Assembly (NCBI GenBank): GCA_045577675.1
Contig: JAZNIV010000072.1
Location: 1-16,876, forward strand
Direction of reading: 5' to 3'
Source: UBA1738 sp045577675
Lineage (GTDB): Bacteria > Bacillota > Clostridia > UBA1381
Length of the DNA: 16,876 nucleotides
Every line of letters begins with the position of its first letter. Position 1 is the stretch's first letter. Shown here piece by piece: positions 1 to 7,305 of this stretch. Position numbers and translations under genes: made by a program. The notes under the pieces are model-generated. The model had not been told where the DNA came from. It searched no databases and saw only the letters and a list, made by a program, of their open reading frames with translations.

Positions 1-58
1 TGTTTCTTTTCCCTTCGGTCATTTGTACTTTGTGTACTGTTTTCTTCTCTTTTGCCAT
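1..58 (-). CDS. IS256-family transposase, N-terminal fragment (runs off window)
   Basis: A minus-strand reading frame starts with ATG at 58 and leaves the window after 19 codons (MAKEKKTVHKVQMTEGKRN). It is preceded by GGAGG at 68-72, nine bases from the start. The lysine-rich opening followed by MTEGKRN resembles, from memory, the first residues of a group of IS256-type (DDE, mutator-like) transposases common in Clostridia. These cut and paste the element through its terminal inverted repeats. Nothing of the catalytic domain is visible, so the family call rests on the N-terminus and on the inverted-repeat-like DNA upstream. Another short lysine-rich protein is possible. Confidence 0.55.
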   Translation of the reverse strand, partial: MAKEKKTVHKVQMTEGKRN

Positions 59-71
59 AATTTAAGGCCTC

Positions 72-94
72 CTATGATTTTTATTTTATCATAG
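72..94 (-). repeat. Inverted repeat next to the transposase ribosome binding site
   Basis: CTATGAT (72-78) and ATCATAG (88-94) are perfect complements separated by a 9-nt AT-rich loop. On the minus strand the 3' arm abuts and overlaps the GGAGG of the transposase at 68-72. In some insertion sequences a hairpin here limits translation from transcripts that read in from outside. That role is inferred; the repeat itself is directly visible. Confidence 0.5.
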
Positions 95-159
95 AAGACC
101 TTGCTTTTCTACTATTTACAGAAATTCTTTCACAGACTCAATTGTCACAGATTTTTTAA

Positions 160-693
160 TTAATAATTTTCTGCTCTTACTTCAAAGTAGCTTTGCGGAT
201 GATTGCAGACAGGGCATATTTCCGGAGCCTTTTTACCGACAACAATATGTCCGCAGTTACGGCATTCCCACATTGTTTCACCGGCTTTTTCAAATACCTT
301 GTTCATTTCGACATTGTCAATAAGACGTCTGTATCTTTCCTCGTGTTCCTTTTCAATCTTTGCAACAGCCCGAAAGCGTGCAGCAAGTGCTGTAAAGCCT
401 TCTTCTTCAGCATCCTTTGCAAAGCCTTCATACATATCTGTCCATTCATAGTTTTCACCGTCAGCCGCGGCCTTTAAGTTATTTAATGTATCTGAAATTC
501 CTGAAAGCTCCTTAAACCAAAGCTTTGCATGTTCTTTTTCGTTATCGGCAGTCTTCTGGAAAATTGCTGCAATCTGCTCATAACCCTCTTTTTTTGCAAC
601 TGAGGCAAAATATGTGTACTTATTTCTTGCCTGCGATTCGCCTGCAAAAGCAGCCATCAGATTTTGTTCTGTTTTTGTTCCCTTGTAATCCAT
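160..693 (-). CDS. rbr: Rubrerythrin
   Basis: This 177-residue non-haem iron protein reduces hydrogen peroxide to water in the cytoplasm of anaerobes, taking electrons from rubredoxin or NADH-linked partners. Residues 1 to about 135 form the ferritin-like four-helix diiron domain: a GESQARNKY helix, DNEKEHAKLW, an EEEGF helix and an IEKEHEERY helix supply the Glu/His ligands. The C-terminus is a rubredoxin-like domain with two Cys pairs (CRNCG and CPVC) separated by 12 residues. Length and domain order match classical rubrerythrin. The start at 693 is preceded by AGGAGTG at good spacing. It is transcribed divergently from the pyrimidine operon and appears monocistronic, with no clear terminator hairpin before the putative insertion sequence. 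Confidence 0.95.
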   Translation of the reverse strand: MDYKGTKTEQNLMAAFAGESQARNKYTYFASVAKKEGYEQIAAIFQKTADNEKEHAKLWFKELSGISDTLNNLKAAADGENYEWTDMYEGFAKDAEEEGFTALAARFRAVAKIEKEHEERYRRLIDNVEMNKVFEKAGETMWECRNCGHIVVGKKAPEICPVCNHPQSYFEVRAENY

Positions 694-753
694 TATAAAA
701 TCACTCCTAATAAATAATTTAATAAAATCTTTGTTAATAATTTTATCGTTACC

Positions 754-782
754 ATTTTATAACAAATTTATTCTAAAATCAA
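754..782 (-). promoter_or_regulatory. Probable rubrerythrin promoter
   Basis: On the minus strand TTGATT (777-782) and TAAAAT (754-759) are 17 nt apart, about 60 nt upstream of the rubrerythrin start. Spacing is ideal and the hexamers are close to sigma-A consensus, but the region is extremely AT-rich, so chance matches are expected. I did not find a convincing PerR operator. Confidence 0.5.
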
Positions 783-859
783 CACTTTTATTTAAAAAAA
801 TAATAAAAATATTAATGAATAAAAATAAATATTTGGTACAAATAATTATATAAGAAAGG

Positions 860-888
860 TTGACAAAGAAGCAAATATATGGTAATAT
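860..888 (+). promoter_or_regulatory. Promoter of the pyrimidine operon
   Basis: TTGACA (860-865) and TAATAT (883-888) are exactly 17 nt apart, and TGG directly before the -10 gives an extended -10. Transcription would start near 895, leaving a leader of about 155 nt before pyrC. This is the strongest plus-strand promoter in the intergenic region. Confidence 0.85.
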
Positions 889-894
889 ATATTT

Positions 895-1015
895 AATCTT
901 TAAGATTGGTACAGAGATGCCGGCAAGATTGTGTATTAAATAAGTAGGGGTATGCCTTTTTGTGGTATACATCTGTGTTTGTATGCAAGCTCTTGTCCTG
1001 TGCAAGAGTTTTTTT
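895..1015 (+). promoter_or_regulatory. Pyrimidine operon leader, candidate transcription attenuator
   Basis: The leader contains alternative pairings ending in an intrinsic terminator. GTATGCC (950-956) can pair with GGTATAC (964-970); GTATAC (965-970) can instead pair with GTATGC (981-986), so these two hairpins exclude each other. Upstream, GGCAAGA (922-928) is complementary to TCTTG plus CC (991-995, 997-998), which is the 5' side of the terminator, making it a candidate antiterminator. A short frame at 917-943 (MPARLCIK) overlaps it but has no good ribosome binding site. The terminator loop contains GTCCTGTG, which fits half of the PyrR-binding consensus (RUCCNGNG), but the flanking GAGG half is absent. 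The mechanism (PyrR, coupling or another) is therefore unresolved. Confidence 0.5.
987..1015 (+). terminator. Leader terminator upstream of pyrC
   Basis: The hairpin has a core stem CTCTTG (990-995) / CAAGAG (1003-1008), extendable by A-T and G-T pairs from 987 to 1011. It has a 7-nt loop and a run of seven T from 1009 to 1015. It lies inside the leader, 36 nt before pyrC, so it must be bypassed for the operon to be expressed. Confidence 0.75.
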
Positions 1016-1050
1016 GTGCAAAAGTATCTCATAATAGCGGGGTGAAATAA

Positions 1051-2319
1051 ATGAGCTACATTTTAAAAGGTGCAAAGGTGTATATAAGCGGTAAATTTAT
1101 TGATGCTGATGTCACTGTTTGCGGCAATACAATTGAATCTATTGGTGATGCTGATGCAGATTATCCCGTTATTGACTGCACCGGTTATCATATTTTTCCC
1201 GGTTTTACAGATGTCCATGTTCATTTGCGTGAGCCGGGTTTTTCGTATAAAGAAACAATAAAAACAGGAACTATGGCTTCTGCACGCGGAGGATATACTG
1301 CTGTTTGTTCGATGCCGAACTTAAATCCGGTACCCGACTCACCGGAAAATCTGAAAATACAGACCGATATAGTAGAGAAGGATGCCTGTATAAAAGTGTA
1401 TCCGTATGCCGCTATCACCAAGGGTGAACAAGGTGAAGCACTTGTTGACTTTGCTGCTTTAAAGGATGCTGCGGTTGCATTTTCTGATGACGGAAGAGGT
1501 GTTCAGTCATCAGAAATGATGAAAAAAGCTATGCTTAATGCAAAATCACTTGATAAAATAATTGCTGCACATTGCGAAGATAATTCTCTTTTAAATAAAG
1601 GGTATATACATGATGGTGAATATGCAAAAGCACATGGTCATAGAGGAATATGCTCAGAGAGTGAATGGGGACAGATTAAACGAGATCTTGAGCTTGTCAG
1701 GGAAACGGGATGTAAGTATCATGTTTGTCACATTTCGGCAAAAGAGAGCGTTGAGCTGATAAGAAAGGCAAAGGCTGAAGGTCTATCGGTAACTTGCGAA
1801 ACAGGTCCTCACTATCTCGTCCTTAATGACAGTATGCTAAAGGAGGAAGGCAGATTCAAAATGAATCCGCCGATACGTTCGGAGGAAGACAGATTAGCTC
1901 TTATAGAGGGAATAAAAGACGGGACGATTGATATGATTGCCACAGACCACGCACCTCATTCTCTTGAAGAAAAATCAAAGGGACTTGAAAACAGCTTGAT
2001 GGGTGTTGTGGGAATTGAAACTGCATTTCCGGTTTTATATACAAAGCTTGTAAAAACGGGGATAATTACCCTTGAAAAGCTTATAGCACTTATGAGCGAT
2101 AACCCAAATATGCGATTTGAAATCGGGTCAGAGCTAAAAAAAGGTGAACCTGCAAATATTACGGTTTTTGACCTGAATTCTGAATATACAATAAAGCCTG
2201 ATGAGTTTCTTTCAAAAGGCAGAAGCTCACCATTTGAAAATGAAAAGGTTTATGGAAAATGTATGCTAACAATCTACAAGGGGGATATAGTATGGAAAGA
2301 AAATATGACAGAAAATTAG
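1051..2319 (+). CDS. pyrC: Dihydroorotase
   Basis: This enzyme cyclises carbamoyl-aspartate to dihydroorotate, the third step of UMP synthesis. The 422-residue protein is an amidohydrolase of the type used by Bacillus. Zinc ligands are visible as H56 and H58 in DVHVHLREPG, H174 in AAHCED, H227 in CHISA and D299 in ATDHAPH. D146-D147 in the FSDDGRG segment replace the carboxylated lysine of the other dihydroorotase class. The start is supported by GGGGTGA at 1039-1045, six bases upstream. It is the first gene of the operon and its last 28 nt overlap carA, so the two are probably translationally coupled. Length is normal for the family. Confidence 0.96.
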   Translation: MSYILKGAKVYISGKFIDADVTVCGNTIESIGDADADYPVIDCTGYHIFPGFTDVHVHLREPGFSYKETIKTGTMASARGGYTAVCSMPNLNPVPDSPENLKIQTDIVEKDACIKVYPYAAITKGEQGEALVDFAALKDAAVAFSDDGRGVQSSEMMKKAMLNAKSLDKIIAAHCEDNSLLNKGYIHDGEYAKAHGHRGICSESEWGQIKRDLELVRETGCKYHVCHISAKESVELIRKAKAEGLSVTCETGPHYLVLNDSMLKEEGRFKMNPPIRSEEDRLALIEGIKDGTIDMIATDHAPHSLEEKSKGLENSLMGVVGIETAFPVLYTKLVKTGIITLEKLIALMSDNPNMRFEIGSELKKGEPANITVFDLNSEYTIKPDEFLSKGRSSPFENEKVYGKCMLTIYKGDIVWKENMTEN

Positions 2320-3389
2320 TTCTGGAGGATGGCAGCGAATACTACGGCTACGGCTTCGGAGGAGATAGCGAAAAGGTTTGTGAGCTTGTATTCAATACAT
2401 CTATGGTAGGATATCAGGAGGTGGTAACTGACCCTTCTTATACTTATCAAATGGTAGTTATGACCTATCCGCTGATTGGTAATTACGGCATTACCGATGA
2501 GGATTTTGAAAGTAAGGCTCCGACGATAGGCGGACTTATTGTAAGGGATTATAACGATATGCCGAGTAATTTCCGTTACACAAAAACTCTTTCAGAGCTG
2601 CTTTCAGAGAATAACATTCCGGGCATTTACGGACTTGATACAAGAAAATTATCAACAAAAATACGTGACAACGGATGCTGCAGAGTACTCATAACATCAG
2701 CAGACACAAGTCTTGATGATGCTATGGAGGTTTTAAAATCAAGAGATATTCCGTCCGATGCCGTAAAGCGTGTAAGCTGTAAGAAGAAATGGTATTCAAG
2801 AACATCAAATCATAAATATAACATCGTTGCAATTGACTGCGGTATTAAGCTGAGTGTGATTAAGGGATTAAATGCAAGAGGCTGCAATATAACTGTTGTA
2901 CCTTATAACACAACAGCTGAAGAAATTCGTTTTATGAAGCCTGATGGTGTATTTGTTTCAAATGGCCCGGGAAACCCTTGCGATATTCCTGAAACAGTAG
3001 AAACAATAAAGCAGCTTAGTGGCGAACTTCCGATTTTTGGTATGGGACTTGGTCATCAGCTTATTGCCCTTGCATACGGAGCAAAGATAACTAAGCTTAA
3101 ATTCGGGCACAGAGGTTCAAATCATGCCGTAAGAAATCTTGAAACAGGAAAGCTTGAATTTGCATCACAGAACCACAGCTATGTTGTGGATGCTGATTCG
3201 GTCAAAGATACTTCACTTGAAATTACACATATTAATGTTCTTGATAAAACTGTTGAAGGTATTGAGTGTAAGAATGATAATATATTCTCAGTTCAGCATC
3301 ATCCGGAAAGTATGCCGGGTTCTCACGACACCTGCTACCTTTTTGACAAGTTCATAGAAAACATTAAGGAGGGACAGAAAAATGCCTAA
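2292..3389 (+). CDS. carA: Carbamoyl-phosphate synthase small subunit lacking the catalytic cysteine
   Basis: The 365-residue small (glutaminase) subunit normally hydrolyses glutamine and channels ammonia to CarB. The N-terminal CPSase domain is intact, followed by a class I amidotransferase domain from about residue 170 with the SNGPGNP oxyanion segment. The nucleophile motif, normally GICLGHQ, reads GMGLGHQ: Gly252 (codon GGA at 3045-3047) replaces the cysteine equivalent to E. coli Cys269. The other triad members, H337 and E339 in HHPES, are kept. The glutamine-pocket segment normally QNHGF/Y is QNHSY (293-297). I infer an ammonia-dependent synthetase. The start at 2292 is chosen because AAGGGGG lies at 2279-2285; an upstream ATG at 2259 has no such site. 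It overlaps pyrC by 28 nt and carB by 8 nt. Confidence 0.93.
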   Translation: MERKYDRKLVLEDGSEYYGYGFGGDSEKVCELVFNTSMVGYQEVVTDPSYTYQMVVMTYPLIGNYGITDEDFESKAPTIGGLIVRDYNDMPSNFRYTKTLSELLSENNIPGIYGLDTRKLSTKIRDNGCCRVLITSADTSLDDAMEVLKSRDIPSDAVKRVSCKKKWYSRTSNHKYNIVAIDCGIKLSVIKGLNARGCNITVVPYNTTAEEIRFMKPDGVFVSNGPGNPCDIPETVETIKQLSGELPIFGMGLGHQLIALAYGAKITKLKFGHRGSNHAVRNLETGKLEFASQNHSYVVDADSVKDTSLEITHINVLDKTVEGIECKNDNIFSVQHHPESMPGSHDTCYLFDKFIENIKEGQKNA

Positions 3390-6300
3390 AAGAACAGATA
3401 TAAAGAAAGTAATGGTAATCGGTTCGGGTCCGATTATAATCGGTCAGGCTGCCGAATTCGACTATGCGGGAACACAGGCATGCTTAGCCCTTAAAGAAGA
3501 AGGCTATGAGGTTGTCCTTGTAAACTCAAATCCTGCAACAATTATGACAGATACATCAATTGCCGACAAGGTTTATATGGAGCCTTTAACTCTTGAATAT
3601 GTTGCTAAGATTTTAAGATATGAACGTCCTGATGCAATTGTACCGGGAATAGGCGGTCAGACAGGTCTTAACCTTGCAATGCAGCTTGCAAGAAAAGGTG
3701 TACTTCAGGAATGTCAGGTTGAGCTTTTGGGCACAAGTGTTGAAAGTATTGACAGAGCTGAGGACAGAGAACTTTTCAAAGAGCTTTGTGAGGAGCTTGG
3801 AGAGCCTGTATTGCCTTCCGTTATTACGCACTCTATTGAAGAAGGTAAAAAGGCAGCAGAAGAAATCGGTTATCCTGTTGTGTTAAGACCGGCATTTACA
3901 CTCGGCGGAACCGGTGGCGGCTTTGCTGATAACGAGGAGGAGCTGTGCGAAATAATGAAGAACGCACTCCAGCTTTCACCGGTTGGACAGGTTCTTGTTG
4001 AAAAGAGTATAAAAGGCTACAAGGAAATCGAGTATGAGGTAATGCGTGATAAAAATGATACCGCAATTACTATCTGTAATATGGAAAACCTTGACCCCGT
4101 TGGTATTCATACAGGAGACTCTATTGTTGTAGCACCTTGCCAGACCTTAACAAGCAAGGAATGCAGTATGCTTCGTGACAGTGCACTTAAAATCATTCGT
4201 GCACTTAAAATTGAAGGCGGATGTAACGTTCAGTTTGCTCTTGACCCGCAATCCTTCCAATATTATGTAATCGAGGTTAACCCAAGAGTTTCACGTTCGT
4301 CAGCCTTAGCATCAAAGGCAAGTGGTTACCCTATTGCAAGAGTAACTGCAAAAATTGCTGTAGGTATGTCTCTTGATGAGATTCAGCTTGCAAATACTCC
4401 TGCGTCCTTTGAACCGGCACTTGACTACGTTGTAACAAAAATGCCGAGATTTCCATTCGATAAATTTACCTCTGCTTCAAACAAGCTTTCAACTCAGATG
4501 AAGGCAACCGGTGAAGTAATGGCAATCGGAAGAACTATGGAGGAAAGTCTTTTAAAAGCTATCCGCTCGTTGGAAATCGGTATTTGTCATATATATAAAT
4601 CAAAGTTTGATAAAGATAAAATGTCTGTTGAAGAGCTTCTTGACTATATTAAAGAAGGAACCGACGACAGAATTTATGCAATTGCACAGCTTATGTGGCT
4701 CGGTGTAGACCATTCAACAATTTGCAATCTTACCGGAATTGATATGTTCTTCCTTGATAAAATCAAGAAGATTGTAGATTACGAGAAGCTTATGGAAGAA
4801 AATGTAGGAGATATATCTGTTCTTCGTGAAGCAAAGAAGATGGGCTTCTGTGATAAATATATAGGTGTGCTTTGGAAAATGTCCGAGGATGATGTATATA
4901 AGCTGCGTAAAGAAAACAACATCTTCCCGGTTTATAAGATGATGGATACATGTGCAGGTGAATTTAAAAGCTATGTACCGTATCTCTATTCAACATATGA
5001 AGATGAAAATGAATCTGAAGTCAGCGATAACAAGAAAATTATTGTTCTTGGTTCAGGTCCTATAAGAATCGGTCAGGGTGTTGAATTCGACTATTCAACC
5101 GTTCATGCTGTAAAAACGATTAAAAATGCCGGTTATGAAGCAATAATCATAAACAATAACCCGGAAACAGTTTCAACCGATTATACAACAAGTGACAAGC
5201 TTTACTTTGAACCTCTTACAGTTGAAGATGTAATGAATATTATAGAGCTTGAAAAACCACTTGGGGTTGTTGCATCTTTAGGCGGTCAGACTGCTATTAA
5301 CCTTGCAGATCCTCTTTCAAAAAGGGGAGTTAAGCTTATCGGTACAGACTGTGTGGCAATTGATAATGCAGAAAACCGTGATGCTTTTGAAAAAATTATG
5401 GAAAAGCTTGAAATTCCTCAGCCTAAAGGACAGGCAGTTACAAAAATTGAGGACGGAGTAAAGGCAGCCGCTGAAATCGGATATCCTGTACTTGTTCGTC
5501 CAAGCTATGTTTTGGGCGGACGTGCAATGCAGATAGTAGCAGATGAGGAAGGCCTTCGCCAATACCTTAAAACCGCCGTTGAAATTGATGAAGATAAGCC
5601 AGTTTTGGTTGATAAATACATTATCGGAAAAGAGCTTGAGGTTGATGCTGTGTGCGACGGAACAGACGTATTTGTTCCGGGAATTATGGAACACGTTGAA
5701 AGAACAGGTATTCACTCGGGTGACAGTATCAGTGTATATCCAACCTTCAGTGTATCGGATAAAGCAAAACAGACAATTCTCGATTACTCTAAAAAGCTTG
5801 GTCTTGGAATTGGAATTATCGGACTTTTCAATATTCAGTTTATCGTTGATGAAAAAGAGGACGTATATGTAATTGAGGTAAATCCTAGGTCATCAAGAAC
5901 TGTGCCGTTTGTTTCAAAAGCGACAGGCTATCAGATAGCAGATATTGCAACATTAGTAATGCTCGGTCATTCTCTTAAGGAACAGGGTTATACAGAGCTT
6001 TATCCGAAGGAAAAGAAACGCTGGTATGTAAAAACTCCTGCATTCTCCTTCTCGAAAATCAGAGGTCTTGATGCATACTTGTCACCTGAAATGAAGTCAA
6101 CAGGTGAGGCTATCGGTTATGACAACAAACTGACACGTGCATTATACAAGTCATTAAAGGCTTCCGGAATGAATGTTGTGAACTATGGCACAATTTTTGT
6201 TACTGTAGCTGATAAGGATAAGGAAGAGGCTTTGCCGCTTGTAAAACGTTTTTATGAGCTTGGATTTAATATTGAGGCAACAAAGGGTACTGCGGAATTT

Positions 6301-6570
6301 TTAAAAGCCCACGGAATCAGAACACGTGTTATGGCAAAAATCAGCGAAGGAAATGACGATATATTAAATGCTATACGTAAGGGTTATGTAAACTATGTTA
6401 TAAACACAAGAGAGCTAAACTCTTTAAACGAAGAATCAGACGGCTATCAGATTCGCAGATGTGCAGTTGAGAACAACGTAACTATGTTTACAGCTTTAGA
6501 TACAGTAAGTGTTCTTCTGGACGTGCTCGAGGAAATGACAATTACCATTTCTACTATTGACAAGGAGTAA
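3382..6570 (+). CDS. carB: Carbamoyl-phosphate synthase large subunit
   Basis: This subunit makes carbamoyl phosphate from bicarbonate, ammonia and two ATP. The 1062-residue protein shows the expected internal duplication: VIGSGPIIIGQAAEFDY near residue 12 and VLGSGPIRIGQGVEFDY near residue 553 open two homologous ATP-grasp halves. Glycine-rich ATP loops are visible (LGGTGGGF in the first half, LGGRAM in the second), as are the EVNPR metal-binding motifs in both. Residues from about 930 to the end form the MGS-like allosteric domain, with TKGTAEFL and a conserved Lys in MAKISEG that correspond to nucleotide-binding positions in E. coli. It starts 8 nt inside carA behind AAGGAGGG. It looks fully functional, in contrast to the altered CarA glutaminase site. 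Confidence 0.97.
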   Translation: MPKRTDIKKVMVIGSGPIIIGQAAEFDYAGTQACLALKEEGYEVVLVNSNPATIMTDTSIADKVYMEPLTLEYVAKILRYERPDAIVPGIGGQTGLNLAMQLARKGVLQECQVELLGTSVESIDRAEDRELFKELCEELGEPVLPSVITHSIEEGKKAAEEIGYPVVLRPAFTLGGTGGGFADNEEELCEIMKNALQLSPVGQVLVEKSIKGYKEIEYEVMRDKNDTAITICNMENLDPVGIHTGDSIVVAPCQTLTSKECSMLRDSALKIIRALKIEGGCNVQFALDPQSFQYYVIEVNPRVSRSSALASKASGYPIARVTAKIAVGMSLDEIQLANTPASFEPALDYVVTKMPRFPFDKFTSASNKLSTQMKATGEVMAIGRTMEESLLKAIRSLEIGICHIYKSKFDKDKMSVEELLDYIKEGTDDRIYAIAQLMWLGVDHSTICNLTGIDMFFLDKIKKIVDYEKLMEENVGDISVLREAKKMGFCDKYIGVLWKMSEDDVYKLRKENNIFPVYKMMDTCAGEFKSYVPYLYSTYEDENESEVSDNKKIIVLGSGPIRIGQGVEFDYSTVHAVKTIKNAGYEAIIINNNPETVSTDYTTSDKLYFEPLTVEDVMNIIELEKPLGVVASLGGQTAINLADPLSKRGVKLIGTDCVAIDNAENRDAFEKIMEKLEIPQPKGQAVTKIEDGVKAAAEIGYPVLVRPSYVLGGRAMQIVADEEGLRQYLKTAVEIDEDKPVLVDKYIIGKELEVDAVCDGTDVFVPGIMEHVERTGIHSGDSISVYPTFSVSDKAKQTILDYSKKLGLGIGIIGLFNIQFIVDEKEDVYVIEVNPRSSRTVPFVSKATGYQIADIATLVMLGHSLKEQGYTELYPKEKKRWYVKTPAFSFSKIRGLDAYLSPEMKSTGEAIGYDNKLTRALYKSLKASGMNVVNYGTIFVTVADKDKEEALPLVKRFYELGFNIEATKGTAEFLKAHGIRTRVMAKISEGNDDILNAIRKGYVNYVINTRELNSLNEESDGYQIRRCAVENNVTMFTALDTVSVLLDVLEEMTITISTIDKE

Positions 6571-6573
6571 AAA

Positions 6574-7305
6574 ATGAAACAGGCTTATTTTAAGGTTATT
6601 TCAAACAAACGAATTGCAAAAAATGTTTACGAAATGAAGCTTGAGGGTGATACCTCTGCAATTATCACCCCCGGGCAGTTTGTTAATATCAAAATTGAAG
6701 GTGAGTTTTTAAGAAGACCTATTTCGATCTGCGATTACGACGATAAAACCCTGACTCTTATCTACAAGGTTGTGGGTAAAGGGACAAGTATAATGTCTGC
6801 TATGCAGGAGAATACATGGCTTGATATCTTAGTTGGACTTGGAAACGGCTTTAATACAATGGAAAGCGGCGAAAGCCCTGTACTGATTGGTGGCGGAGTA
6901 GGTGTGCCTCCGATGTATAGACTTGCAAAAGACCTTATTTCTGAGGGCAAAACAGTTTCAGTTATCCTCGGCTTTAATAAGGAAGAAGAAATTTTCTATG
7001 CGGAAGAGTTTGAAAAAATAGGTGCTAAGGTTTATGTTACAACAGTTGACGGCAGTGTCGGAACAAAAGGCTTTGTGACTGATGTACTTAAAAACCTTGA
7101 ATATTCATACTTCTACACCTGCGGCCCTGAGCCTATGCTAAAGGCTGTTTATGGTACTTCAACAACCAGTGGACAATTAAGCTTTGAAGAACGTATGGGC
7201 TGCGGATTTGGTGTATGTATGGGCTGCAGCTGTAAAACAAAATACGGAAATAAACGAATTTGTGCAGATGGCCCTGTGCTTGTAAAGGAGGAGATTATAT
7301 GGTAG
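6574..7305 (+). CDS. pyrK: Dihydroorotate dehydrogenase electron-transfer subunit
   Basis: This iron-sulfur flavoprotein partners PyrD in the class 1B dihydroorotate dehydrogenase and passes electrons from dihydroorotate to NAD. In the 243 residues, the FAD-binding motif RRPISICDYD starts at residue 47, the nucleotide-binding glycine-rich stretch GGGVGVPP starts at 106, and the C-terminal [2Fe-2S] cluster site has C210, C215, C218 and C230 (an additional C220 is present). The start is 3 nt after carB behind AAGGAG. The last 7 nt overlap pyrD, consistent with equimolar production of the two subunits. Confidence 0.95.
   Translation: MKQAYFKVISNKRIAKNVYEMKLEGDTSAIITPGQFVNIKIEGEFLRRPISICDYDDKTLTLIYKVVGKGTSIMSAMQENTWLDILVGLGNGFNTMESGESPVLIGGGVGVPPMYRLAKDLISEGKTVSVILGFNKEEEIFYAEEFEKIGAKVYVTTVDGSVGTKGFVTDVLKNLEYSYFYTCGPEPMLKAVYGTSTTSGQLSFEERMGCGFGVCMGCSCKTKYGNKRICADGPVLVKEEIIW

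Larger units (their letters stand above)
1..139 (-). mobile_element. Probable end of an IS256-like insertion sequence
   Basis: Read on the minus strand, the bases upstream of the transposase start begin GAGTCTGTGAAAG at about 139, followed by AATTTCTGTAAATAG. This is the style of IS256-family terminal repeats, which usually start with G and carry a CTGT-type motif. The inner end lies outside the window, so neither the paired repeat nor the target duplication can be confirmed. The heptamer TCTGTGA occurs just outside (147-153) and again at the proposed tip, which leaves the exact boundary uncertain. The element lies 20 nt downstream of the rubrerythrin stop codon and does not disrupt that gene. 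Confidence 0.4.

Noticed and set aside
700..850. PerR operator near the rubrerythrin promoter
   Set aside because: I looked for the 7-1-7 TTATAAT / ATTATAA palindrome and found only loose AT-rich similarity.
917..943. Leader peptide MPARLCIK in the pyrimidine leader
   Set aside because: It has no clear ribosome site and short frames are common by chance; mentioned in the leader entry but not called as a gene.
757..1075. Minus-strand frames in the intergenic region before pyrC
   Set aside because: They are low-complexity AT-rich translations antisense to the pyr promoter, leader and start codon.
2259..2291. Longer N-terminus for CarA starting at ATG 2259
   Set aside because: It lies inside pyrC with no ribosome site, while ATG 2292 has AAGGGGG at the right distance and gives the family-typical N-terminus.
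5317..5715. 132-residue minus-strand open frame inside carB
   Set aside because: It is antisense to strongly conserved carB sequence with no ribosome site or family resemblance.
7260..7298. Longer N-terminus for PyrD starting at 7260
   Set aside because: The extra residues are a shadow of the PyrK cysteine region, and AAGGAGG at 7285-7291 points to ATG 7299.
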